The notes beneath the pieces were generated by a model that worked only from the letters and a program-made list of their open reading frames with translations, made no database searches and had not been told where the DNA came from. The translations under genes were made by a program, and so were the position numbers. Positions 25,419 through 32,281 of a stretch of DNA of 64,000 nucleotides are shown here, piece after piece. The DNA is taken from positions 1,587,001 through 1,651,000 of the forward strand of contig NZ_CP019331.1 of assembly GCF_002163835.1 (NCBI RefSeq), given 5' to 3'. The DNA is from Polaribacter sp. SA4-10 (GTDB lineage: Bacteria; Bacteroidota; Bacteroidia; Flavobacteriales; Flavobacteriaceae). Every line of letters begins with the position of its first letter. The stretch's first letter is position 1.

Positions 25419-26837
25419 CTATTTTATCATCAATGTAAACGGAATCGAATATTTTACTTTCACTTTTTCACCCTTGTCTTCTCCTGGAATCATTTTTGGC
25501 AATGTATTCATCACTTTAATAACTTCATTTTTAATTTTTAAGTGCGGTGCCCTCGCTTTTACATCTACAACATTACCTTCTTTATCAATTGAAAAACCAA
25601 CAAAAACTCGTTTTCTACCAGAATCTAAACCAAGAGTATTTGGTAAATCACTATTGAAATTTTCACCAAAATGTTTTTGCACCATTTTAGAGAAACAATC
25701 TTTATCTCCTGTTTTACAACCAGGGAAAGTTGGTGCTTTATCTATGGACATAATTGAAACTGAACCGTCAGAATTTATTCTTTCTTTTACCCTATTTGCT
25801 AAAAGTTCATTGAGCTTTTTCATTTTAAATTTATCCATGTTTTCTATAAGCTCTATTTCTTTGTTTAATTTACTTATAGAATCATTTAATAATTTATTAA
25901 CTGCAACTATTTCTTTTATATGTATTTCATTGCGAATCTTTTCTTCAGACAAACTTTTTTCAAGAGTTGAAACTTTTTGTTTTATCTGTTTTGAAGCACA
26001 AGAAGTATAAAAAAGCATACTTGCTAATACAGGAATCAAAACTAAATATTTTAACTGATTCATTTTTTTTGATTGTGTCTTTTTCATCATAATAATTCTT
26101 TTTTTAATAAATGTTTGTTTATAAAATTGATTGACAAACGCAATGTTTTCAACCTGAAAAAAGTTGGATAGCAAATTGTTGATATAAATTTCTTTTGTTT
26201 CTGATTTTGCGGCTACTTCATCAGAAATATATTCGTGTAATAAGGCTATTCTTTTCTGATACATAAAAATCATTGGGTTAAACCACATCATAATTTTTAA
26301 AAACTCGAAGAATAATAAATCTAAAGAATGCTTTTGTTTACTGTGCACCAATTCGTGTTCTATAATTTGTGCTTGTTGAGAAATTGGAATTTCTTTTCCT
26401 AAAAAAATAAAGTTAAAAAAAGAAAACGCCTTCGTATGATTCGGAATTATAACCAACGTATGATCCGCTTTTTTAACAACTTCGTATTTCCTAATTAAAG
26501 TAGCTATCTTATATAGTTTTATTAAAAACAGCATAAAGAAAAGGCCTACTCCTAACCAAAATAAAATAGCTGCATAATTTATAGATTGATACAAATTCGT
26601 TTCTTGAATCACTTTTTCCGGTGATAAAACTATTTCTGGTAAATAAATAATAAACTCTTCAGGAACGGCTTTTTGAAACGTCGGAATTTTAATAAATGGT
26701 AAAATGAAAGATAGAATTGGAGTACTAATTAAATACCATCTGTTTTTAGTGAAAAATGATTCTTTACTTAGAAATAAATCATAGATAGCCAAAAAAAACA
26801 TTTGAAATAATATGACTTGTAAAATATAATTTATCAT
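25419..26837 (-). CDS. BlaR1-like M56 metallopeptidase with TonB C-terminal domain
   Basis: A membrane sensor-protease. The 472 residues carry about four N-terminal membrane helices, the M56 zinc motif H161ELVH165 followed by SKQKHSLD, another helix near residue 270 ending in TSC, a coiled-coil stretch (about 285-340), and a TonB-like C-terminal domain ending VKVKYSIPFTLMIK. Such proteins pair with BlaI-type repressors and cleave or inactivate them on signal. Here the C-terminus is TonB-like instead of a penicillin-binding sensor, so the signal is probably not a beta-lactam. It lies 121 bases below blaI, with an intervening repeat-like segment. Confidence 0.88.
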   Translation of the reverse strand: MINYILQVILFQMFFLAIYDLFLSKESFFTKNRWYLISTPILSFILPFIKIPTFQKAVPEEFIIYLPEIVLSPEKVIQETNLYQSINYAAILFWLGVGLFFMLFLIKLYKIATLIRKYEVVKKADHTLVIIPNHTKAFSFFNFIFLGKEIPISQQAQIIEHELVHSKQKHSLDLLFFEFLKIMMWFNPMIFMYQKRIALLHEYISDEVAAKSETKEIYINNLLSNFFQVENIAFVNQFYKQTFIKKRIIMMKKTQSKKMNQLKYLVLIPVLASMLFYTSCASKQIKQKVSTLEKSLSEEKIRNEIHIKEIVAVNKLLNDSISKLNKEIELIENMDKFKMKKLNELLANRVKERINSDGSVSIMSIDKAPTFPGCKTGDKDCFSKMVQKHFGENFNSDLPNTLGLDSGRKRVFVGFSIDKEGNVVDVKARAPHLKIKNEVIKVMNTLPKMIPGEDKGEKVKVKYSIPFTLMIK

Positions 26838-26958
26838 CGCTTTTATTTTAATTTCATTACGAAATGGGTCTTTTTAGACGAATGAGAAATCTAAAATTAG
26901 ATTCCTCTTCGTTACTCAACGGAATGACAGATTTTGCAAACTGAAAACTGTTTACTAT

Positions 26959-27321
26959 CTACTTTTTTTTATTGACTTCCTTTAAAATAGATTCTAATTC
27001 AGAAACATCCATTTTATTCTCTTTTACAAAAAAGGAAACCATACTTTTAAAAGAACCATCAAAATAACCGTTCATTAATTTATGTAAACGCTGGTTACTA
27101 TAGGCTTCTTTTTCAACTATTGGATAATAAATAAACCCTCTCCCAACAGGTTTATGACCTACAAATTCTTTATTTTCTAAAATTCTAATAATTGTAGAAA
27201 CTGTATTATATGCTGGTTTTGGTTCCGGTAATTTATCAATTACTTCTTTTACAGAAGCTTCTTTAAAATCCCATAAAAGGTGCATAATCTGCTCTTCTGC
27301 CTTTGTTAATTGTTTGCTCAT
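26959..27321 (-). CDS. BlaI/MecI-family transcriptional repressor
   Basis: A winged-helix repressor of 120 residues starting at ATG 27319-27321 (MSKQLTKAEEQIMHLLWDF). The longer in-frame start runs through the promoter and is rejected. Typical family text follows: VIDKLPEPKPAYNTVSTIIRILENKEFVGHKPVGRGFIYYPIV, then a C-terminal dimerisation helix region. It is encoded with the M56 protease, its expected partner. A 34-bp perfect palindrome overlaps its promoter and is the likely operator, so it should repress its own operon. No beta-lactamase gene is nearby. Confidence 0.93.
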   Translation of the reverse strand: MSKQLTKAEEQIMHLLWDFKEASVKEVIDKLPEPKPAYNTVSTIIRILENKEFVGHKPVGRGFIYYPIVEKEAYSNQRLHKLMNGYFDGSFKSMVSFFVKENKMDVSELESILKEVNKKK

Positions 27322-27351
27322 TTTTTTAACTAAATTTATAGTTCTACGATA

Positions 27352-27392
27352 CAAATATAACTAAATAATTAGTTTAAACTAATTATTTAGTT
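27352..27392 (-). promoter_or_regulatory. blaI promoter with 34-bp palindromic operator
   Basis: The minus-strand -7 box TATATTTG occupies 27352-27359. Abutting it, 27359-27392 is a perfect 34-bp palindrome made of two 16-bp near-dyads (AACTAAATAATTAGTT and its complement) separated by TA. It covers the spacer and -33 region, the right place for a repressor that blocks RNA polymerase. BlaI as the binder is inferred from adjacency. Confidence 0.8.
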
Positions 27393-27488
27393 AATAATAC
27401 TTGTAACAAACGTATTCTATTTTCGTCTTATCTTTAGAAAACTGTTGCTGTTATAGAATCTTACGCTAGTATAATTATTAAAATTACT

Positions 27489-27992
27489 ATGGATATATTT
27501 TTACTACTTCTAGGCTTCGTCTTTGTTTGTCTTGGAATCATTGGCTCATTTTTACCAATTTTACCTGGACCTTTAACAAGTTGGGTAGGTTTATTGTTAT
27601 TGCATTTAACTAAAATTATACCAATGGATTGGACTTTTTTAGGTATAACTTTAGCAGTTGCACTATTCATATGGGTACTCGATTATTTTATTCCTGCAAT
27701 GGGAACAAAACGTTTTGGCGGAAGTAAATATGGCGTTTATGGAACTACAATTGGACTTTTTATCGGTTTCTTCTTTATACCAATTCCTTTTGGAATTCTT
27801 ATTGGTGCTTTTTTTGGTGCATTAATAGGAGAATTGCTATTTGACAGCAAAGATACAAACAGAGCAATTAAAGCTTCTTTTGGTGCTTTTCTTGGCTTTT
27901 TAGTCTCGGCAACAATCAAGTTTTCTATAGCTGTTGTTTATCTAGTTTTATTCTTTATTACTTTTTGGGAATATAAAAGTGTTTTCTTTTAA
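27489..27992 (+). CDS. DUF456 family membrane protein
   Basis: A 167-residue integral membrane protein with about four or five hydrophobic segments and a glycine-rich core (GVYGTTIGLFIGFFF, GILIGAFFGALIGELL, ASFGAFLGFLVSATIKF), the pattern of DUF456. Opening text FVCLGIIGSFLPILPGPLTSWVGLLLL is also characteristic. Function is unknown. It is divergent from blaI, with about 100 bases between the palindrome and its ATG, and is followed by a 750-bp repeat-rich gap. Confidence 0.85.
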   Translation: MDIFLLLLGFVFVCLGIIGSFLPILPGPLTSWVGLLLLHLTKIIPMDWTFLGITLAVALFIWVLDYFIPAMGTKRFGGSKYGVYGTTIGLFIGFFFIPIPFGILIGAFFGALIGELLFDSKDTNRAIKASFGAFLGFLVSATIKFSIAVVYLVLFFITFWEYKSVFF

Positions 27993-28002
27993 GTATTTTA
28001 TC

Positions 28003-28022
28003 ATTCCTGCGCAGGCAGGAAT
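28003..28022. repeat. Short palindromic repeat
   Basis: ATTCCTGC (28003-28010) and GCAGGAAT (28015-28022) with loop GCAG. This is the common intergenic word of this group; it has no T-run, so it is not a standard terminator. Confidence 0.6.
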
Positions 28023-28100
28023 CTAAACTTCATTTATTGATTGCTTAAAGTAAATTTATTTTGAAGCTATTTCCTGCTTTACATTATATCTTTTTATGCT

Positions 28101-28178
28101 ATTATTGCGAAGTTTACTTTTTTGTAAACTGTGGCAATCTCTATATAAGAAAGAGATTACTTCGTGCCTCGCAATGAC
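28101..28178. repeat. Interspersed TIR repeat, copy 3
   Basis: Starts ATTATTGCGA and ends CTCGCAATGAC, giving the clearest terminal inverted repeats of the three copies. Its internal hairpin AGTTTAC/GTAAACT differs in sequence from copies 1 and 2 but is equally self-complementary. Shared TGTGGCAATCT and GAGATTACTTCG blocks follow. Confidence 0.8.
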
Positions 28179-28360
28179 GCTTGTTTAAAAGGCTATAAAA
28201 AGGATGTCATTTCAATCAGGGCTACACCTGTTTGCTAACTTATAGCACGATTAAAAGACAAACTTATTTTTTTAGGATTCTTTACTACGTAGGAATGACA
28301 AGCCAAAATAAATAGTTAGAAAAACATAGGTTTTACAAATAACTAGCAGAAGAGTCTAGC

Positions 28361-28433
28361 CCCGATTGAAGCAATTGTTTGAGCTCTTTTTTATTCCTTT
28401 TTTAGAATAAAAAAAGCGAGTGCGAAAAGCGGG
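28361..28433 (+). repeat. Structured interspersed element, copy A
   Basis: Contains ATTGAAGC, TTGTTTGAGCTC, a long A/T hairpin with apical stem ATTC/GAAT, then AAAAAAAGCGAGTGCGAAAAG, closed by outer stem CCCG (28361-28364) / CGGG (28430-28433). Copy B at 34665-34740 on the other strand matches at 28 of 29 bases on the left block and 24 of 24 on the right block, with a different outer stem. Confidence 0.85.
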
Positions 28434-28461
28434 AAATAGCTTCTAAAAAAAAGTATATGAG

Positions 28462-28502
28462 ATCCTGAAATAAATTTATAGACCCTGAAATAAATTCAGG
28501 GT
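28462..28502. repeat. CCTGAAATAAATT tandem word with hairpin
   Basis: Two copies of CCTGAAATAAATT lie 20 bases apart. The second forms ACCCTGAA (28482-28489) / TTCAGGGT (28495-28502). It lies just beyond the terminator of the small RNA. Confidence 0.6.
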
Positions 28503-28613
28503 AAAAAAAAAGCGTCCCATTTAAGGGAAGCTTTCCATTGGTTAACAAAACCACGACACTTTTACTAAAGTGCCAAAACAACACAACTAAATGCTGCTCT
28601 AACAAAAAGCAGC
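28503..28613 (-). ncRNA. Small structured RNA (~110 nt) with own promoter and terminator
   Basis: On the minus strand a promoter (28617-28646) is followed at the predicted start by a hairpin GCTGCT/AGCAGC. Next come a second hairpin GGCACTTT/AAAGTGTC (one G-U pair), a small GGTT/AACC stem, and an intrinsic terminator AAAGCTTCCC (28525-28534) / GGGACGCTTT (28509-28518, one mismatch) with nine T at 28503-28511. No convincing frame is present. I do not recognise it: it lacks the GGAAG tetraloop of SRP RNA and the open-complex shape of 6S RNA. Divergent from lysS. Confidence 0.8.
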
Positions 28614-28616
28614 TGG

Positions 28617-28646
28617 CAAATATACAACGTTTTTGGGTATTCGCAA
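28617..28646 (-). promoter_or_regulatory. Promoter of the small RNA
   Basis: Minus-strand TTG (28644-28646), exactly 19 bases, TATATTTG (28617-28624). It is the best consensus promoter in the window and points away from lysS into a gap without a protein gene. Confidence 0.85.
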
Positions 28647-28677
28647 ATTAACTCGTGCTTTTTTATTTTATTCTCAA

Positions 28678-28708
28678 TTGTCTATTAATTCAATTGATTG
28701 TATCTTTG
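28678..28708 (+). promoter_or_regulatory. lysS promoter
   Basis: TTG (28678-28680), 20 bases, TATCTTTG (28701-28708). It lies inside the upstream in-frame extension of lysS and so rules that extension out. Confidence 0.8.
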
Positions 28709-28744
28709 CAACCTTTAATAAACACAAGAAAACAAAGACATCAA

Positions 28745-30439
28745 ATGCAATTATCAGAACAAGAAGTTGTACGTAGAGAAAAGCTATCTAAACTACGCGA
28801 ATTAGGCATTAATCCTTATCCAGCAGATTTGTACCCATTAAATACAAATTCTAAAGAAATAAAGGAAAAGTATACTGAAAATAAACAGGTGGTAATTGCT
28901 GGTAGATTAATGTCTATAAATATACAAGGAAAAGCTTCTTTTGCACAATTACAAGATGGTGAAGGTAGAATTCAATTGTATTTTAATAGAGATGAAATTT
29001 GTACTGGTGAGGATAAATCTCTGTACAATGTTGTCTTTAAAAAATTATTAGATTTAGGAGATTTTATTGGTGTAGAAGGAGAATTATTTACCACTAAAGT
29101 TGGTGAAAAAACAGTAAAAGTAAAAGGTTTTAAATTGCTTTCTAAAGCACTGAAACCTTTACCAATGCCTAAGGTAAAAGATGGTGTTACTTTTGATGCT
29201 TTTACAGATCCTGAGATGCGTTACAGACAACGTTATGCAGATTTAGTAGTAAATCCGCATGTTAAAGAAGTATTTGTAAAGCGTACAAAATTGTTTAACG
29301 CAATGCGTAACTTCTTTAATGACGCTGGTTATTTTGAAGTTGAAACTCCGGTTTTACAACCAATTCCTGGTGGCGCAGCTGCAAGACCTTTTATTACACA
29401 TCATAATTCTTTAGATATTCCTTTATATATGAGAATTGCGAACGAATTATATCTAAAAAGATTAATTGTTGGTGGTTTTGATGGGGTTTATGAATTCTCT
29501 AAAAACTTTAGAAATGAAGGAATGGACAGAACCCATAATCCTGAATTTACAGCCATGGAAATCTATGTTTCTTACAAAGATTACAATTGGATGATGGACT
29601 TTGCTGAGCAACTTTTAGAGCATTGTGCAATTGCAGTAAATGGAACTTCTGAAGCTACTTTTGGTGAACATAAAATTGATTTTAAAGCGCCATATGCAAG
29701 AGTAACAATGGCAGATTCTATAAAACATTTTACTGGTTTTGATATTATTGGAAAAACAGAAGATGAAATTAGAGAAGCAGCAAAATCTATGAATATTCCT
29801 GTTGATGAAACAATGGGGAAAGGAAAATTAATTGATGAAATTTTTGGTGAAAAATGTGAAGGAAATTACATTCAACCAACTTTTATTACTGATTATCCTA
29901 AAGAAATGTCTCCGCTTTGTAAAGAACACAGAGAAAACCCTGAACTTACAGAACGTTTTGAATTAATGGTTTGTGGTAAAGAAATTGCAAATGCATATTC
30001 AGAATTAAACGACCCAATAGACCAACGTGAACGCTTTGAGCATCAATTAAAATTAGCTAAAAAAGGAGATGATGAAGCTACAGAATTTATTGATGAAGAT
30101 TTTTTACGTGCGTTAGAATACGGAATGCCTCCTACTTCTGGAATGGGTATTGGAATGGACCGACTTATTATGTTTTTAACAAACAATCAATCAATACAAG
30201 AAGTTTTATTTTTCCCTCAAATGAGACCAGAAAAGAAAACTGTTTCTGTTGAATTGAATGATGAAGAGAAAGCTGTTTTAGCAATTATTGAAAAAGCTGA
30301 AAAAATTGATTTAAATGAGTTAAAAGCTCAATCTGGTTTATCTAACAAGAAATGGGATAAAACAATTAAAGGTTTAACTAAAAATAACGTTGCTAAAGTT
30401 TCTAAAACAGATGAAGGTTTGTTTGTAGAAATTGCATAG
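28745..30439 (+). CDS. lysS: Lysyl-tRNA synthetase (class II)
   Basis: Charges tRNA-Lys. From ATG 28745 the protein is 564 residues (MQLSEQEVVRREKLSKLRELGINPYPA). The in-frame stretch upstream overlaps the promoter and is not translated. An OB-fold anticodon domain (around VIAGRLMSINIQGKASFAQLQD) is followed by the class II core with FEVETPVLQPIPGGAAARPF, motif 2 FRNEGMDRTHNPEFT and motif 3 GIGMDRLIMFL. It is about 60 residues longer than E. coli LysRS because of a C-terminal helical/winged-helix-like extension (NDEEKAVLAIIEKAEKIDLNELK...). Confidence 0.96.
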   Translation: MQLSEQEVVRREKLSKLRELGINPYPADLYPLNTNSKEIKEKYTENKQVVIAGRLMSINIQGKASFAQLQDGEGRIQLYFNRDEICTGEDKSLYNVVFKKLLDLGDFIGVEGELFTTKVGEKTVKVKGFKLLSKALKPLPMPKVKDGVTFDAFTDPEMRYRQRYADLVVNPHVKEVFVKRTKLFNAMRNFFNDAGYFEVETPVLQPIPGGAAARPFITHHNSLDIPLYMRIANELYLKRLIVGGFDGVYEFSKNFRNEGMDRTHNPEFTAMEIYVSYKDYNWMMDFAEQLLEHCAIAVNGTSEATFGEHKIDFKAPYARVTMADSIKHFTGFDIIGKTEDEIREAAKSMNIPVDETMGKGKLIDEIFGEKCEGNYIQPTFITDYPKEMSPLCKEHRENPELTERFELMVCGKEIANAYSELNDPIDQRERFEHQLKLAKKGDDEATEFIDEDFLRALEYGMPPTSGMGIGMDRLIMFLTNNQSIQEVLFFPQMRPEKKTVSVELNDEEKAVLAIIEKAEKIDLNELKAQSGLSNKKWDKTIKGLTKNNVAKVSKTDEGLFVEIA

Positions 30440-30458
30440 CAATTTCTAATACTGAACC

Positions 30459-30490
30459 TTTATGCTGAACTTGTTTCAGTATGTTTCTGA
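30459..30490. repeat. Short dyad with a GAACTTGTTTCAG word
   Basis: ACTGAA ... TTTCAGTAT with the internal word ATGCTGAACTTGTTTCAG, reminiscent of intergenic repeats frequent in flavobacteria. It lies between lysS and its terminator. Only one copy is in this window. Confidence 0.35.
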
Positions 30491-30510
30491 ATCTTATAAT
30501 TATAAATTTA

Positions 30511-30546
30511 AAAAGGAATTACAGCAATGTAATTCCTTTTTTTTTG
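30511..30546 (+). terminator. lysS terminator
   Basis: A perfect 12-bp stem AAAAGGAATTAC (30511-30522) / GTAATTCCTTTT (30529-30540) and a long T-run. Confidence 0.94.
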
Positions 30547-30560
30547 ATTTAGACTTTATG

Positions 30561-30591
30561 TTGTTTGTTGCCTCCTTTTATTATAAGTTTG
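30561..30591 (+). promoter_or_regulatory. glsA promoter
   Basis: TTG (30561-30563), 20 bases, TAAGTTTG (30584-30591), ending 25 bases before the ATG. Confidence 0.65.
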
Positions 30592-30616
30592 TTATCACTA
30601 ACACTATTAATTATCG

Positions 30617-31534
30617 ATGGAAAATTATAAAACAATAATTGAAGACATTTATTATGATTTAAAAAACGTTGATGATATTGGTGAAGTGGCTAATTACATT
30701 CCAGAATTGGCATTCGTCTCACCCAATAGTTTTGGCGTAAACATTACAACGATTGATAAAGAAAATTTTGGAATCGGTGATTTTGATCAAAAATTTTCGA
30801 TACAAAGTATCTCTAAGATTCTCTCATTAACCTTGGCATATAAATTAGAAGGCGAAAATTTATGGAATCGTGTAGATGTTGAGCCTTCAGGAAACCCTTT
30901 TAACTCTTTACTACAATTAGAAACAAATCTTGGTAAACCTAGAAATCCGTTTATAAATTCTGGTGCAATTGTAATTTGTGATGTTTTATTAAGTCATTTA
31001 AAAAATCCGAAAGTAGATTTTTTAAATTTCTGTAAAGAGATTGCGAACAATACTACTTTAAATTATAATGAAAAAGTAGCACAATCAGAAAAAAAATCTG
31101 GTTATAGAAATGCTGCACTTTGTAATTTTATAAAGTCTTTTGGAAACATTAAAAATGATGTTGATGAAGTCTTAGATTTTTACTTTCATATCTGTTCTAT
31201 AGAAATGAGTTGCAAAGAGCTTTCTCAAATAGCTCTTTATTTAGCAGATGATTTTTATACAACTCATAAAGGAAATAGAGTACTTACTATGAGTCAAGCC
31301 AAGAGAATAAATGCGATTATGATTACTTGTGGTTTTTACGATGAGTCTGGAGAATTTGCTTTTAAAGTGGGTTTACCCGGTAAAAGTGGCGTTGGTGGCG
31401 GAATTGTAGCCATTCATCCAGACAAATATTGCATTACTGTTTGGAGTCCTAAATTAAATCAAAATGGGAACTCTTATAAAGGAATGTTGTTTTTAGAAAA
31501 ATTTACTTCAAAAACAACTTCTTCTATTTTTTAA
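30617..31534 (+). CDS. glsA: Glutaminase
   Basis: Hydrolyses glutamine to glutamate and ammonia. The 305 residues belong to the serine-dependent beta-lactamase-like glutaminase family: the S-x-x-K active site is in FSIQSISKILSL (about residues 62-73). PFNSLLQLE, PRNPFINSGAI, and the C-terminal GLPGKSGVGGGIVAI are also characteristic. The length is normal. It has its own promoter and converges on rsmG with only four bases between the stop codons, so no terminator hairpin fits between them. Confidence 0.96.
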   Translation: MENYKTIIEDIYYDLKNVDDIGEVANYIPELAFVSPNSFGVNITTIDKENFGIGDFDQKFSIQSISKILSLTLAYKLEGENLWNRVDVEPSGNPFNSLLQLETNLGKPRNPFINSGAIVICDVLLSHLKNPKVDFLNFCKEIANNTTLNYNEKVAQSEKKSGYRNAALCNFIKSFGNIKNDVDEVLDFYFHICSIEMSCKELSQIALYLADDFYTTHKGNRVLTMSQAKRINAIMITCGFYDESGEFAFKVGLPGKSGVGGGIVAIHPDKYCITVWSPKLNQNGNSYKGMLFLEKFTSKTTSSIF

Positions 31535-31538
31535 AATA

Positions 31539-32165
31539 TTATTTAAACTTCATACCTAAATGAACCACTTTTTTTGTTTCAAAGAAATCTTCATCAAAAT
31601 AATCTGGTAAATCATAAATGGTTGCAGAAGTATATAATTTTAACTCCTCTGTTAAATCTCCACCTTTTAAATATAAAATTCCGTTTCTTATATCGTGGTT
31701 TTGCTTTTTAGCAATCTTCCCTTTGTTCCAACGTACAAAAGTCTCCATTTGTGCAACAGCTCTACTTACAATAAAATCATACGTTTCATTTACGTCTTCT
31801 ACCCTTCCATGAGTAGTTTTTACATTCTCTAAGCCTAAACCTGCTACAACTTCGTTTACCACTTTTATCTTCTTACCAATAGAATCTACCAAATGAAATT
31901 GTGTTTCAGGAAATAATATTGCTAACGGAATACCAGGAAACCCCCCACCAGTCCCAACGTCCATTACCCTAGAACCTGGTTTAAATTGTATTATTTTTGC
32001 AATCCCTAAAGAGTGTAATACATGACGTAAATACAACTCATCTATATCTTTTCTAGAAACAACATTTATTTTTAAATTCCAATCTTGGTATAATTCTTGA
32101 AGTTTAGAAAACTGTGCCAGTTGTTTCTCTGTAAGGTTATCAAAATATTTTTGTATAATTTCCAT
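31539..32165 (-). CDS. rsmG: 16S rRNA (guanine527-N7)-methyltransferase RsmG
   Basis: Methylates G527 of 16S rRNA using SAM. The 208 residues contain the SAM-binding motif VMDVGTGGGFPGIPLAI, followed by FHLVDSIGKKIKVVNEV and the VSRAVAQME motif, all standard for RsmG/GidB. The start is ATG 32163-32165. It is divergent from the desaturase gene. A minus-strand promoter with CAA 32212-32214 and CAAAAATA 32182-32189 lies just upstream. Confidence 0.96.
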   Translation of the reverse strand: MEIIQKYFDNLTEKQLAQFSKLQELYQDWNLKINVVSRKDIDELYLRHVLHSLGIAKIIQFKPGSRVMDVGTGGGFPGIPLAILFPETQFHLVDSIGKKIKVVNEVVAGLGLENVKTTHGRVEDVNETYDFIVSRAVAQMETFVRWNKGKIAKKQNHDIRNGILYLKGGDLTEELKLYTSATIYDLPDYFDEDFFETKKVVHLGMKFK

Positions 32166-32181
32166 AAAAAAGTTTCAACTG

Positions 32182-32214
32182 CAAAAATAGTTATTGTTAA
32201 CAAACAATTAGCAA
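32182..32214 (-). promoter_or_regulatory. rsmG promoter
   Basis: On the minus strand TTG (32212-32214), 22 bases, TATTTTTG (32182-32189), 17 bases ahead of the ATG. Confidence 0.65.
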
Positions 32215-32255
32215 CAAATTCTAACGTTTGTTAAGTAAAGATATTTTAAAAAGCA

Positions 32256-32263
32256 TATTTTTG
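32256..32263 (+). promoter_or_regulatory. Desaturase promoter -7 element
   Basis: TATTTTTG, 18 bases before the ATG. The closest TTG (32228-32230) is 25 bases away, slightly beyond the usual spacing. Confidence 0.55.
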
Positions 32264-32281
32264 TAATTATATACAATATAG

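Larger units (their letters stand above)
27993..28744. other. Repeat-rich gap with a small RNA gene between DUF456 and lysS
   Basis: No protein gene is supported here. The gap holds a palindromic repeat (28003-28022), TIR repeat copy 3 (28101-28178), structured element copy A (28361-28433), a CCTGAAATAAATT repeat with a hairpin (28462-28502), a small RNA gene on the minus strand (28503-28613) and the lysS promoter (28678-28708). Nothing notable was seen in 28180-28350 beyond a CTACGTAG palindrome and an AGGAATGAC word. Confidence 0.8.

Noticed and set aside
25419-27321. Beta-lactam resistance locus
   Set aside because: BlaI and a BlaR1-like protease are present, but there is no beta-lactamase and the sensor domain is TonB-like, so resistance is not supported.
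27322-27354. Longer BlaI start beginning at 27354
   Set aside because: It would translate through the -7 box; the family start MSKQLTKAE at 27321 is standard.
28402-28605. A 67-residue minus-strand frame across the small RNA
   Set aside because: It overlaps the RNA terminator and structured repeat, has low-complexity hydrophobic composition and no start signal.
28503-28613. Signal recognition particle RNA or 6S RNA as identity of the small RNA
   Set aside because: The SRP domain-IV GGAAG/AGCA loop is absent and the ends do not pair. The fold is a row of hairpins instead of the long bulged duplex of 6S RNA.
28655-28744. N-terminal 30-residue extension of LysRS
   Set aside because: The promoter TTG-N20-TATCTTTG lies inside it, so it is not transcribed from that promoter; homologues begin near MQLSEQEV.
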